A DNA stretch of 64,000 nt from DATAXI01 sp036266845 (lineage in GTDB: Bacteria; Verrucomicrobiota; Verrucomicrobiia; Chthoniobacterales; Chthoniobacteraceae), in contig DATAXI010000071.1 of the NCBI GenBank assembly GCA_036266845.1, positions 33,365 through 97,364 on the forward strand, written 5' to 3'. Below are positions 8,582 through 17,406 of this stretch, in pieces; the first letter of the stretch is position 1, and every line of letters begins with the position of its first letter. Position numbers and translations under genes: made by a program. Below the pieces are notes generated by a model, which was not told where the DNA came from, did no database searches, and saw nothing but the letters and a program-made list of their open reading frames with translations.

Positions 8582-10195
8582 TTATTCATCGCGAGCCGCG
8601 CGATGGTGATGGCGTGCAGGGGTGGGAGAGGCGGTCGGCGTGGGCGATGAGGCCGATTCTCCCTCCACCCAGTGGTCGGTGCGGAATGGAGCGGCAGGGA
8701 GGCCATCCTTATTCTCAAGGTCGCAATTGGGGAGATCGGCCCAGGCATAGCGGACTGCGACCGGGCTGGGGACCTCCTTGCTTTGAACAACGACCTTGTC
8801 GCCCTGGATCGCCGCGTCGGCCCAGACGAATTTGCGGTCCTCGCCCGCAATCTGGAAGCCCTCCAGCGGCGGCTTCTTGCGATCCACCAGGCCGCCCGGG
8901 GCGTGGCTGAAGGCCAGCACCGCCTTGCCGCCCTCGATTTGCATCCCGGAAAATACCGGGCCTGAGATGTCCAGGCCGGTTTTTCCGTAAACCTGGCTCT
9001 CGGCGAGCAGCGCCAGGCGGTGGGCAATCGTCTTTTTGTCCTTTGGGTGCATGTCATTGGGGTCCGCCAGGTCCACGGTTACGGCCATCGCCGCCTTGGG
9101 GAGATTGGTCACCTGCGCCTCGCGTAGATTGGCCCACTCGCTTTCCTCGGGTTGATCGTGCCGGGTTGGGAAGCCGGATATCTGGGCGTAGAGGAATGGG
9201 AAATCCCCCTCATTCCACGCCTTGCGCCAGGAGGTGATCAACGCCGGAAAGAGCTTCCGGTAAAGATCGGGCTCATAGGTGTTCGATTCCCCCTGGTACC
9301 AGAGAACACCGCGAATCGGAAAGCGCAGCAGAGGCGAGATCATCCCATTATACAACGCGCCCGGCTGGCGCGCGCCGGAGGGATTGAGCGGCGGCATGGG
9401 CGCCCATGGCGCGGGCGAGCCGGCAGCTTTGGCGGCTTCAGCCGCCACCTTCCACCCGGCCAGCTTTGTCTGATACTCGGCCAGCGCCTTCGGGTATGCC
9501 GCGGACGCCTTCTCGTAGCGCTCGAGCGTACCCCGGAGCGCCGGGTCCTTCTCGAGGGTTTCGCGGGGAATCCACGACTCGATGGGCGAGGGGCCCCAGG
9601 CGCTCTGGATGAGGCCGATCGGGACATGCATCCCCCGGTTTAATTCCCTGGCAAAGAAAAAGCCGATTGCGGAGTAATTGCGCGCCGTCATCGGATCGCA
9701 CACCACCCAGGAGCCGTCGCATTCCGTCTCCGGCTTGTCCGCCGGGTTATGCCAGACCGTGAAGACTCGCACCATGGGCAGGTCGCCATCGGCGGATTCC
9801 TCCAGGCCGCCGCGCGCGGTAATGACCTTTTGGTCCATGTTCGTCTCGCCGGAGCAGACCCATACCTCTCCCACAGCCACATTGTGGACCGTGACGCTGT
9901 TCTTGCCAAAGACCGTCAATTCGTAGGGGCCGCCGGATTTGATTCCCGCCAGCTTGACTCCCCAGTTTCCCTCCTTGTCCGCCACGGCCTGCGCGGCGTA
10001 AGGGCCCATTTGCACCGTGATATTCTCCCCGGGGTCCGCCTTGCCCCAGATGTTCACCTTATCCCGCTGCTGCAAGACCATGTTGTCGCTGAGGATGGGC
10101 GGCAGGACGATATTGGCACGGCAGGGGGCGGAGCCGGAGGCAACGGCCAGCAGCAGGCCAAGGCCGAGGGAGAGGCTGGGAAGGCGGCGATTCAT
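8582..10195 (-). CDS. Sialate O-acetylesterase-like secreted SGNH hydrolase
   Basis: About 537 residues from ATG at 10195, which opens a signal peptide (to about residue 27). The N-terminal beta domain starts LPPILSDNMVLQQ, a hallmark of the SASA family. GVLWYQGESNTYEPDLY and DPNDMHPKDK (the Asp-x-x-His end of the triad) are intact. The nucleophile block, normally GQSNM, reads GETNM at residues 116-120, so the usual serine is Thr118. Family members remove O-acetyl groups from sialic acids or decorated plant and algal glycans. The substitution may weaken or abolish activity, or change the nucleophile. A low-complexity Pro/Thr/Ser and His tail ends the protein. It stands alone, minus strand, divergent from the envelope operon. 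Confidence 0.87.
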   Translation of the reverse strand: MNRRLPSLSLGLGLLLAVASGSAPCRANIVLPPILSDNMVLQQRDKVNIWGKADPGENITVQMGPYAAQAVADKEGNWGVKLAGIKSGGPYELTVFGKNSVTVHNVAVGEVWVCSGETNMDQKVITARGGLEESADGDLPMVRVFTVWHNPADKPETECDGSWVVCDPMTARNYSAIGFFFARELNRGMHVPIGLIQSAWGPSPIESWIPRETLEKDPALRGTLERYEKASAAYPKALAEYQTKLAGWKVAAEAAKAAGSPAPWAPMPPLNPSGARQPGALYNGMISPLLRFPIRGVLWYQGESNTYEPDLYRKLFPALITSWRKAWNEGDFPFLYAQISGFPTRHDQPEESEWANLREAQVTNLPKAAMAVTVDLADPNDMHPKDKKTIAHRLALLAESQVYGKTGLDISGPVFSGMQIEGGKAVLAFSHAPGGLVDRKKPPLEGFQIAGEDRKFVWADAAIQGDKVVVQSKEVPSPVAVRYAWADLPNCDLENKDGLPAAPFRTDHWVEGESASSPTPTASPTPARHHHRAARDE

Positions 10196-10324
10196 GGAAA
10201 GGGGAAAAGAAGCATGGAACACCGCTCGCGCGGAAGGTCAAGGCCTGCCGGGCGGAAAGACCACCGGCATTTCAGGGAAAGCCCCGATGGCCAAAACCGA
10301 ATTCCGCGTTATTCTGGCCGCCGC

Positions 10325-10357
10325 GTGACCGGCCAGGGATGCAGGGTGGCTGGTCAC
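10325..10357 (+). other. Stem-loop, 11-bp stem, upstream of the envelope operon
   Basis: GTGACCGGCCA at 10325-10335 pairs with TGGCTGGTCAC at 10347-10357, all Watson-Crick apart from one G-T pair, around an 11-base loop. Directly followed by a second hairpin with a T-run. Could be part of a structured leader, a small RNA or a tandem terminator. Confidence 0.55.
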
Positions 10358-10361
10358 CCGG

Positions 10362-10402
10362 ATCGGCTGCTTTCCTACGAGGGAGGCAGCCGATTTTTGT
10401 TT
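10362..10402 (+). terminator. Rho-independent terminator-like hairpin reading rightward
   Basis: ATCGGCTGC at 10362-10370 pairs perfectly with GCAGCCGAT at 10386-10394, followed by TTTTTGTTTG. The T-run is on the plus-strand side only. No plus-strand gene lies just upstream, so it would end a short leader or small RNA that starts between the esterase start and 10360, or protect the downstream operon from readthrough. Confidence 0.65.
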
Positions 10403-10415
10403 GGGCGGAGGGGGC

Positions 10416-10434
10416 GTGTCACAAAAATGTAACA
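10416..10434 (+). promoter_or_regulatory. Possible Pho box
   Basis: The bases GTGTCACAAAAATGTAACA show two TGTCA-like half sites, TGTCA and TGTAA, with the 6-base A-rich spacing of the enterobacterial PhoB box; 15 of 19 positions fit the consensus by eye. It lies about 210 bp before the first gene of the seven-gene envelope operon. No good -10 element is evident at the expected distance, so this is a weak call. Confidence 0.3.
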
Positions 10435-10645
10435 ATGAACCGCTTGGGGCGCTGGAGTGGCCGGTGGTAAGTAATCCGGCCCTTCATTTTTCGAGGGAAT
10501 GCCCCCGGTACACCGGGCGCGCTTCGCGGCGGCGGTGGGTCTTGCATTGAAATCTGCGCCGGGAACGGCGTGAGTCAATGACCCCTCCATCGTTTCGGGC
10601 GGCCCAGGCCGGGAATATTTTTTCCTTGGAAATCGATAGATAGAA

Positions 10646-12382
10646 ATGAGCCCGCCGCCCTGCCGCCACAATGCAGTTCTGCCGCCCGGAGCGCCCCTGC
10701 GCCGCGCGCTTTGCCGTGCCGCCATGGCGGCATTGCTCGCCGTGGGCGGGATGCGTGGGGAGGCCGCGCAGAGCGCCCAGCCGGCAACCAGCGGAACGGG
10801 CGCCGGCGCGCAGCAAACGGCGAAGGGGAAAGCGGGCGCGCAGCCACAGGCCCAGGCGCCGGAGCCGGAGTTTTACATCCGGGAGTACCGGGTGCGCGGC
10901 ACTCATCACCTTAGCCCCATCGACGTACAGCGGGCGGTCTATCCTTTCCTCGGGCCCGGCCGGACCGCGGCGGATGTCAATTCCGCGCGCGAGGCGTTGC
11001 AAAAAGCTTACGAGACGAAGAATTACACCGCCGTCAATGTCACCGTGCCGCCGCAGACCGGGGCGGGCGGCGTCGTCTTCCTGCAGGTGGATGAGAACCC
11101 GGTCGGCCGCCTGCGGGTGCATGGCTCGCGCTATTACGATATTAACGATATCAAGCGGGCAGTGCCGTCGCTGGCGGAGGGGAACATCGTCAATTTCTCC
11201 CAGGTTCAGAAAGAGATGGTGGGCATCAACCAGTTGCCCGACCGGCGCGTCACCCCCTCCATCCAGGCCGGTGCGGCGCCGGGCACCATGGATGTGGACC
11301 TGAACGTCAAGGATACCCTGCCGCTGCACGGCAGCGTGGAGTTGAACAACCGCTACAGCGCGGATACCCCGCCGCTCCGGCTCAACGCCTCCGTGAGCTA
11401 TGACAACCTCTGGCAGGCCGGCAATTCCATCGGCGGCAGCGTCCAGGTCTCGCCGCAGAACGTCAGCAAGGTGAACGTCTATACCGGCTTTTACACGTTG
11501 CGGTTTCCAAACGTGGATTGGCTCTCCTTTACCCTCCAGGGGACCAAGCAGAACAGCAATGTCTCCACGCTCGGCTCCATCGATGTCACCGGACGCGGCG
11601 ATATCATCGGGCTCAATACCAACTTTAAACTGCCCACCATGGGCGATTACTTCCAGAACTTCACGTTCGGCATCGCGTACAAGGAGTTCGATCAAAACGT
11701 GGAAATCGGCGTGCCGGGCACCACCACCACGGCCACCGAGACGCCCACCACGTACCTGCCGCTGACTCTCGATTACTCCGGCACCCGGGTCGATCCCTCC
11801 TCGCTCACCGATCTCGATCTCCAGGTGGTGCTCAATCTCCGCGGCATCGGCAGCAACGCCACCCAATTCACCAACAATCGCTACGGCGCGGATCGCAATT
11901 TCATCTACTTCCGCGGGGATACGTCGCGCACGCAGGATATCTGGGGCGGCGCGCAGCTTTACGCGAAGGTGGGCGGCCAGGTTTCCGATTCCCCGCTCAT
12001 CAACAGCGAGCAGTTCAGCGTGGGCGGCCTCGGCACCGTCCGCGGCTATCTGGAGTCCGAGGTGCTGGGCGATGACGCCGTTATCTTCAACTTCGAGGCG
12101 CGCACGCCATCGCTGCTTTCCTGGATCAAAGGGATCGATCCCAACAAGCCGAGCGATGAGTGGCGGTTCTACTTTTTTACCGATGCCGGCGCGGCCTCCA
12201 TCCAGGATCCGCTGCCGGATCAGACGGAGCGCTACTCCCTGGCCAGCTATGGCGGCGGCACGCGGCTGACGCTGCTCAATCACTTCAACGGCTCGCTGGA
12301 CCTCGCGATTCCCCTCTTTACCCAAGTTAATACCAAAGCGCACAACCCGTTCCTGACCTTCCGCGTCTGGACCGACTTCTGA
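10646..12382 (+). CDS. ShlB/FhaC/HecB (TpsB)-type outer membrane translocator
   Basis: 578 residues. N-terminal export signal with a long n-region (to about residue 41), a low-complexity Ala/Gln linker, then a POTRA_2-type domain at about 75-155 (EFYIREYRVRGTHHLSPIDV ... KNYTAVNVTVPPQ), a second POTRA-like region to about 225, and a 16-strand-type beta barrel to the C-terminal Phe (FRVWTDF). The barrel carries GGLGTVRGYLESE, the VRGY motif of Omp85/TpsB proteins that tops the pore loop. Known relatives export or assemble large TpsA adhesins across the outer membrane. No TpsA gene is in this window. First gene of a tightly packed operon; 18 bp to the ExbB fusion gene. Confidence 0.9.
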   Translation: MSPPPCRHNAVLPPGAPLRRALCRAAMAALLAVGGMRGEAAQSAQPATSGTGAGAQQTAKGKAGAQPQAQAPEPEFYIREYRVRGTHHLSPIDVQRAVYPFLGPGRTAADVNSAREALQKAYETKNYTAVNVTVPPQTGAGGVVFLQVDENPVGRLRVHGSRYYDINDIKRAVPSLAEGNIVNFSQVQKEMVGINQLPDRRVTPSIQAGAAPGTMDVDLNVKDTLPLHGSVELNNRYSADTPPLRLNASVSYDNLWQAGNSIGGSVQVSPQNVSKVNVYTGFYTLRFPNVDWLSFTLQGTKQNSNVSTLGSIDVTGRGDIIGLNTNFKLPTMGDYFQNFTFGIAYKEFDQNVEIGVPGTTTTATETPTTYLPLTLDYSGTRVDPSSLTDLDLQVVLNLRGIGSNATQFTNNRYGADRNFIYFRGDTSRTQDIWGGAQLYAKVGGQVSDSPLINSEQFSVGGLGTVRGYLESEVLGDDAVIFNFEARTPSLLSWIKGIDPNKPSDEWRFYFFTDAGAASIQDPLPDQTERYSLASYGGGTRLTLLNHFNGSLDLAIPLFTQVNTKAHNPFLTFRVWTDF

Positions 12383-12400
12383 CCCACTCATCTCTCCGCC

Positions 12401-14284
12401 ATGCAACTCCTCAATCCGCTCCGCATCCTCCAGCGCCGGCTGCTGCTCTGCGCGCTGGCCGTCCTCACGCTCTCCGCCACCGCCAATGCCTGGTGGGACG
12501 GCGATTGGAGCATCCGCAAGAAAATCACCATCGACACCGGCAGCACCGGCGTGTCGATCGACAGCCCCATCGGCGCCAGCGCCGTCCTGCTGCGGCTCAG
12601 CGATGGGGATTTCAACTTCCAGGCGGCCAAGGAGGATGGCAGCGATATCCGCTTTGTCGCCGCGGACGACAAGACGCAACTGACTTACCACATCGAGCAT
12701 TTCGACTCGCTCATGAGCGAGGGCTTCGTTTGGGTGAAAGTGCCGGACCTCAAGCCCGGCGCGCAGACCACCATCTGGATGTATTACGGCAATAGCGGCC
12801 AGAAGGCGACCAACGTCCAGGACCCAAAGGGCACGTACGATTCCGGCACCGTGCTGGTTTATCACTTCGGGGAGAAAAACGCGCCGTTCATCGACGCCTC
12901 CGGCAATAACAACACGTCCAAGGCCGCCGCGCCCACGGCGGACGCGATCATCGGCAGCGGCCTGCGCCTGACGGGCAGGAGTCCGGTGACCATTCCCGCA
13001 TCGGCTTCGCTCCGGGTTTTCCCCGGCGGCTCATGGAGCTGGCAGGCATGGATCAAGCCCGGCACGCTGGCGGCCAACTCGGTCATCTTCAGCCGGTACG
13101 ACGGCACGGGCGGCCTGGTCATTGGCCTGGACAACGGCGTTCCCTTTGCCGAAATCTCCGGCCAGCAGGGCTTAAAGCGTACCGTCGCCGGCGCGGCCAT
13201 CCCGGTAAACACCTGGCATCACCTTGCCGTGGTCGCCGCCCCGGGCAAGGTGACGCTTTTTCTGGATGGCGATCCCTACGGCGCTCCGCTTGCCGCCGAT
13301 CTTCCGGGTCTCAATACCGACATGACCATCGGGGCCGATACCGCGGCGGGCTCCAAGCGGCCCGGTTTCCTGGGAGACATGGACGAGCTTCAGATCGCCA
13401 AGGTCGCCCGCCCGGACGGTTTCGTGAAATTTGCCTCCGTCAGCCAGGGCGGCAGCGATGCTTCCAACAAGCTGGTGGCCGTGGGACCGGATGAGCAGAC
13501 CAGCACCTGGCTCAGCGGCAACAGCACCTTCGGCATCCTCATACGCTCCCTCACGCCGGACGGCTGGGCGGTCATCTGCCTCCTCACCGTCATGGCCATC
13601 GTGAGCTGGACCGTCATGTTCACCAAGGGCTCTTTTTTGAATAAGAACGCCAGGGGCAGCACTCATTTCATGAAGGCGTGGCGTCATGTCGCCAGCGATC
13701 TCACGGTGCTCGACGGCGGCGATATGGAATCCGCGAAGAGTCTCGGCGGCCATGTGGACAAGAAGACGCAGAAGGCGCTGCGCCAGGCGTGCATCTACCA
13801 TATTTACCACGCCGGCGTCGAAGAGCTGCGGCACCGCATGTCCGATTCCACGGACGAGCGCGTCCTTTCCCCGCAATCCATCCAGGCAATCCGCGCCACG
13901 CTGGACGGCGTCATGGTGCGGGAGAGCCAGCGGCTGAACAAGGCGATGGTCTTCCTCACGATCGCCATCTCCGGCGGGCCGTTCCTCGGGCTGCTCGGCA
14001 CGGTCGTCGGCGTCATGATCACCTTTGCCGCCATTGCCGCCGCGGGCGATGTGAACGTGAACGCCATTGCCCCCGGCATCGCCGCCGCGCTGCTGGCCAC
14101 CGTCGCCGGCCTGGCGGTCGCGATTCCCGCGCTCTTCGGGTACAACTACCTCATCTCCCGCATCAAGGAAGCCACGAGCGACATGCACGTTTTCACGGAT
14201 GAATTCGTCACCAAGCTGGCCGAGTTCTACCGGCCCCGCGGCGAAAGCAAAATCGACGGCGCCGACGCGGCTTCCGTCCACTAA
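12401..14284 (+). CDS. ExbB/TolQ/MotA proton channel fused to periplasmic DUF2341 and LamG domains
   Basis: 627 residues. Signal peptide 1-30; DUF2341-like domain about 31-140 (WWDGDWSIRKKI ... TIWMYYGNSG); LamG/concanavalin-like domain about 150-345 (VYHFGE, SWSWQAWIKP, TWHHLAVV, VTLFLDG, GDMDELQIAKVAR); first membrane helix about 387-407; cytoplasmic segment; then the two conserved ExbB/TolQ helices at about 516-547 (FLGLLGTVVGVM) and 556-585 (AAALLATVAGLAVAIPA). ExbB channels use the proton gradient to energise TonB-dependent or Tol functions. Here a probable glycan-binding periplasmic head is attached to the channel. ExbD and a TonB-like gene follow directly. Confidence 0.92.
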   Translation: MQLLNPLRILQRRLLLCALAVLTLSATANAWWDGDWSIRKKITIDTGSTGVSIDSPIGASAVLLRLSDGDFNFQAAKEDGSDIRFVAADDKTQLTYHIEHFDSLMSEGFVWVKVPDLKPGAQTTIWMYYGNSGQKATNVQDPKGTYDSGTVLVYHFGEKNAPFIDASGNNNTSKAAAPTADAIIGSGLRLTGRSPVTIPASASLRVFPGGSWSWQAWIKPGTLAANSVIFSRYDGTGGLVIGLDNGVPFAEISGQQGLKRTVAGAAIPVNTWHHLAVVAAPGKVTLFLDGDPYGAPLAADLPGLNTDMTIGADTAAGSKRPGFLGDMDELQIAKVARPDGFVKFASVSQGGSDASNKLVAVGPDEQTSTWLSGNSTFGILIRSLTPDGWAVICLLTVMAIVSWTVMFTKGSFLNKNARGSTHFMKAWRHVASDLTVLDGGDMESAKSLGGHVDKKTQKALRQACIYHIYHAGVEELRHRMSDSTDERVLSPQSIQAIRATLDGVMVRESQRLNKAMVFLTIAISGGPFLGLLGTVVGVMITFAAIAAAGDVNVNAIAPGIAAALLATVAGLAVAIPALFGYNYLISRIKEATSDMHVFTDEFVTKLAEFYRPRGESKIDGADAASVH

Positions 14285-14333
14285 CGCGGCCTGATCCAGT
14301 ACATCTCCCGGCCCCCACTCAAGCCCACCCGCC

Positions 14334-14738
14334 ATGCAAATCCAGGAAGACAAACCTTACGACGACATCAACATCACGCCGATGCTCGATCTGGCGTATG
14401 TGCTCCTCGTCATCTTCATCCTCATGTGCACGGCCTCCGTGCAGGGCATGAAGGTGAACCTGCCGCATGCCAGCAACACGCCGCAACCGCCGCTGGCCAA
14501 GCCCAAGACCCAGGCCATCACCGTCAATAACGAGGGGAAATATTTCCTCAATACCTCGCCCGCCACGCTGCCGGAGATTCAGCAAAAGCTGACCGCGCTC
14601 AAGGCGGCAAATCCCGACCTGCCGGTCGTCATCCGCGGCGATAGCCAGACGCAATACCAGGCCATCATGGATGTGCTGACCGTGGTCGGCAACCTGGGCA
14701 TCACCCAGGTGGGCCTCGCAACGAAACCGGCCAAGTAA
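14334..14738 (+). CDS. ExbD/TolR biopolymer transport protein
   Basis: 134 residues. Short cytoplasmic N-terminus, one membrane helix at about 17-36, and a periplasmic domain. The helix contains NITPMLDLAYVLLVIF with Asp19, the position of the proton-carrying aspartate in ExbD. It should assemble with the ExbB fusion encoded 49 bp upstream. The gene has no obvious Shine-Dalgarno sequence. Confidence 0.93.
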   Translation: MQIQEDKPYDDINITPMLDLAYVLLVIFILMCTASVQGMKVNLPHASNTPQPPLAKPKTQAITVNNEGKYFLNTSPATLPEIQQKLTALKAANPDLPVVIRGDSQTQYQAIMDVLTVVGNLGITQVGLATKPAK

Positions 14739-14759
14739 ACCGCAGCTTTCCCTGACTCG

Positions 14760-15479
14760 ATGCCCGCATTCGACGATGAAGAGGACGACAGCACTTTTGT
14801 CCAGCGCCACCGGGGGCTGGTCATTATTGCCGTATTGCTCGTCCTCGGAGTGGGCATTTACTTTGCCGTCAAGGCCCTCTCTCACGGGGTGCAATCGCGG
14901 AGCAGCGATATCATGACCATCAGCCTGCCGCCATTGCCGCCGCCACCGCCTCCGCCGCCGCGCAATACGCCCACCCCGCCTCCGCAGCAGCAGCCGACCC
15001 CCGAGCAGCAGGAGCAGAAGATGGAGCAGCAGCAGCCCGTACAGGAGGAGAAAAAGGAAGAGGCTCCCAAGGATAAGCCGCCGGATGCGCCCGCGCCGCT
15101 CGGCACCAGCATTACAGGCCCAGGCGGCGGCCAGGATCTTGGCCTCAGCTCCGGCCTGGGCGGCGGCGGCGGCTGGGGCCGCGGCGGACCCGGCGGCACC
15201 AAGTATGGCTGGTACGCCACCGAGGTGCAAAAGTCCATTGCCGAGGCGCTCCGCAAAAATCCTCAAACCCGCAAAGCTTCCATGAACGTTGTCGTCCGCA
15301 TCTGGCCGGACTCCACGGGCCGCATTACCAAGGTCCGCGTATCCAGCCAGGGCATTGACGACAAAACGCGCCAGGCCCTCCAGGATGAGGTGCTCAATGG
15401 ACTTCAATTAACCGACCCACCACCGGCCGACATGCCGCTACCCATCGTCATGCGCCTTTCCGCAACCCGCCCACAATGA
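14760..15479 (+). CDS. TonB-like energy transducer
   Basis: 239 residues. Cytoplasmic start with acidic residues, one membrane helix at about 19-42, then a long Pro- and Gln/Glu-rich stretch (about 55-120) and a Gly-rich stretch typical of periplasm-spanning TonB linkers. The C-terminal 85 residues (VQKSIAEALRKNPQTRKASM, VRIWPDSTGRITKVRV) match the TonB C-terminal fold, in which a beta strand pairs with an outer-membrane partner. In this operon the likely partner is the TpsB-type barrel or the porin, because no TonB-dependent receptor with a plug domain is present. The stop overlaps the start of the porin gene by ATGA. Confidence 0.88.
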   Translation: MPAFDDEEDDSTFVQRHRGLVIIAVLLVLGVGIYFAVKALSHGVQSRSSDIMTISLPPLPPPPPPPPRNTPTPPPQQQPTPEQQEQKMEQQQPVQEEKKEEAPKDKPPDAPAPLGTSITGPGGGQDLGLSSGLGGGGGWGRGGPGGTKYGWYATEVQKSIAEALRKNPQTRKASMNVVVRIWPDSTGRITKVRVSSQGIDDKTRQALQDEVLNGLQLTDPPPADMPLPIVMRLSATRPQ

Positions 15480-17401
15480 TCCTTCGCATTGCTCTCCTGA
15501 TTTCCCTGCTTGGCTCCGCGCTCACCGTGCGCGCGGCCAATGCCCCTGCCGCCTCGCCATCGCCGATGCCCGCGGCAGCGCCATCGCCCGCCGTCAGCGG
15601 CACCGGAAAACTGCCCGGCAACGATCCCGCGCTCTTTGCAAACAGCCTCCCGCTGCACACCGGTCCCGCAGTCTCCGGCGCCTCGCCGGATTCACCCTCC
15701 ACCAGCTTTGCGGTCGATCTGCTGCGGCGCCTGGTCAAGAAGGGCATCCTCAATCAGGACGATGCCGATCAATTGACCAAAGAGGCGCAGGCCGATGTCC
15801 AATCCGCCCACGCCCAGGAGCAGGCGGATGCCAGCCAGGCCTCCCAGGCTGTCGTCGCCCAGGTAACCCAGAAAGTCCAGGAGATGACCCCGCCGCCCCC
15901 CAGCGACGACGAGGTGCGCGTGCCGTACATCCCCGACAATGTGAAGGAGGAGATGGCCAGCGAGGTTAAAAATGAGGTCATGCAACAGGCCCGCACGGAA
16001 AATTGGGCCAGCCCGCGCGCCATTCCGGATTGGGTCAATCACTTCCGCTTCAGCGCCGACGTGCGGACCCGTTACGAGGGCGATTTCTTCCCGAACACCA
16101 ACGACGCCACCGGCGCTTTCCCGAACTTTAACGCCATCAACACCGGCGCTCCGTTCGATGTGGCAGGCACGGAGTTCTCTCCGCAGTATGACGTGAATCA
16201 GGACCGCGAGCGGTTCCGCTTCCGCGCCCGGCTGGGGGCGGATGTCGATCTGGACCAGGGCTTCAGCATGGGCATTCGGCTCGCCAGCGGCCAGGATGAC
16301 TCGCCGGTTACGGAAAACCAGACGCTCGGCGTTGCCAATGACGGCCAGGGCGGCAATTTCAGCAAATATTCCGTCTGGCTCGACCGCGCATTCCTGAAGT
16401 GGGAGTACGAGGTGGATAATGACCGCGACAAGGATTTCTCCGTTGTCGTGGGCCGGCAGGATAATCCTTTCTTCGGCACCACGCTCGTCTGGGCGCGCGA
16501 CCTCGGGTTTGACGGCCTGACCGTGGAGGGCCGCTATAATGTCGGCAAAGGTTTTACCCCCTTCCTGACCGGCGGCGCGTATCCGGTCTTCAATACGGAC
16601 TTCAACTTTGCCTCCAATCAGCCCTCCAAGTATGAGAGCGAGGACAAGTACCTTTTTGCCGTCCAGGCGGGCGCCAACTGGACCATCAATAAGGACTTGA
16701 ACGCGAAGGTCGCCGGCGCGCTTTATTACTTCGAGAATCTGGAAGGGCATCTTTCCGACCCGTTTGTGCCGCTCTCCGCATCGGACCAGGGTAATACGGA
16801 CGACAGCCGGCCGGCCTTTGCGCAGAACGGCAATACCTATTTCCCCATCCGCGACATTATCCCGACGGCGCAGAATGATTACGGGACCATCGACCAATAC
16901 CAGTATTACGGCCTCGCGTCGCCGTTCCATGAACTCGATTTCACGGGCCAGTTGAACTATGACCGCTTCGCCCCGATCCGTGTCTCGCTGATCGGCGAGT
17001 TTGTCGATAACCTTGCATTCAACGGCTCCAAGATCGGCGCCATTGCGGTCAATAACCGCGGGCCGGACACCGCCTCCGGGGCGCTCGGCAATTTCGAGGG
17101 CGGCAGCAACGGCTGGATCATCACCCTGACCGCCGGCGATGCCGCTCTGGAGAAACTGTGGGACTGGAGTGTCAATGTCGGCTACCGGTACCTTCAGACG
17201 GATTGCACCGTGGACGGCTTCAACGATTCCGACTTCGGCGCCCCCCTCTATGGCACCAACCTCAAGGGCTACACCATCGGCGGAAATCTTGCGCTGGGGG
17301 AGCGCGTCTGGCTGGGGCTGACCTTGATGAGCGCCGATAGCATCGTGGGGCCGCCCTTCAAGAGCGACGTCGTCCAGTTTGACATCAACGGAAAATTCTA
17401 A
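15476..17401 (+). CDS. Putative outer membrane porin
   Basis: 641 residues. Signal peptide 1-20, an Ala/Pro-rich linker, a short helical segment (VDLLRRLVKKGILNQDDADQL, about 79-100) followed by coiled-coil-like sequence, then from about residue 190 a long barrel with alternating aromatic strands (FRFRARLGADVDLDQGF, WSVNVGYRYLQTD), ending in VQFDINGKF with terminal Phe as barrel proteins require. It resembles the 'putative porin' (Porin_5-like) family. Start overlaps the TonB-like stop (ATGA), so the two are translationally coupled. Substrate unknown. Confidence 0.85.
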   Translation: MILRIALLISLLGSALTVRAANAPAASPSPMPAAAPSPAVSGTGKLPGNDPALFANSLPLHTGPAVSGASPDSPSTSFAVDLLRRLVKKGILNQDDADQLTKEAQADVQSAHAQEQADASQASQAVVAQVTQKVQEMTPPPPSDDEVRVPYIPDNVKEEMASEVKNEVMQQARTENWASPRAIPDWVNHFRFSADVRTRYEGDFFPNTNDATGAFPNFNAINTGAPFDVAGTEFSPQYDVNQDRERFRFRARLGADVDLDQGFSMGIRLASGQDDSPVTENQTLGVANDGQGGNFSKYSVWLDRAFLKWEYEVDNDRDKDFSVVVGRQDNPFFGTTLVWARDLGFDGLTVEGRYNVGKGFTPFLTGGAYPVFNTDFNFASNQPSKYESEDKYLFAVQAGANWTINKDLNAKVAGALYYFENLEGHLSDPFVPLSASDQGNTDDSRPAFAQNGNTYFPIRDIIPTAQNDYGTIDQYQYYGLASPFHELDFTGQLNYDRFAPIRVSLIGEFVDNLAFNGSKIGAIAVNNRGPDTASGALGNFEGGSNGWIITLTAGDAALEKLWDWSVNVGYRYLQTDCTVDGFNDSDFGAPLYGTNLKGYTIGGNLALGERVWLGLTLMSADSIVGPPFKSDVVQFDINGKF

Positions 17402-17406
17402 ACGCC

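Noticed and set aside
10231..10360. A known riboswitch (cobalamin or c-di-GMP type) upstream of the envelope operon
   Set aside because: Hairpins are present but none of the conserved aptamer boxes of those classes could be recognised.
14880..15250. Long proline-rich or glycine-rich antisense frames over the TonB-like gene
   Set aside because: They are produced by the Pro/Gly-rich linker of the TonB-like protein on the other strand.
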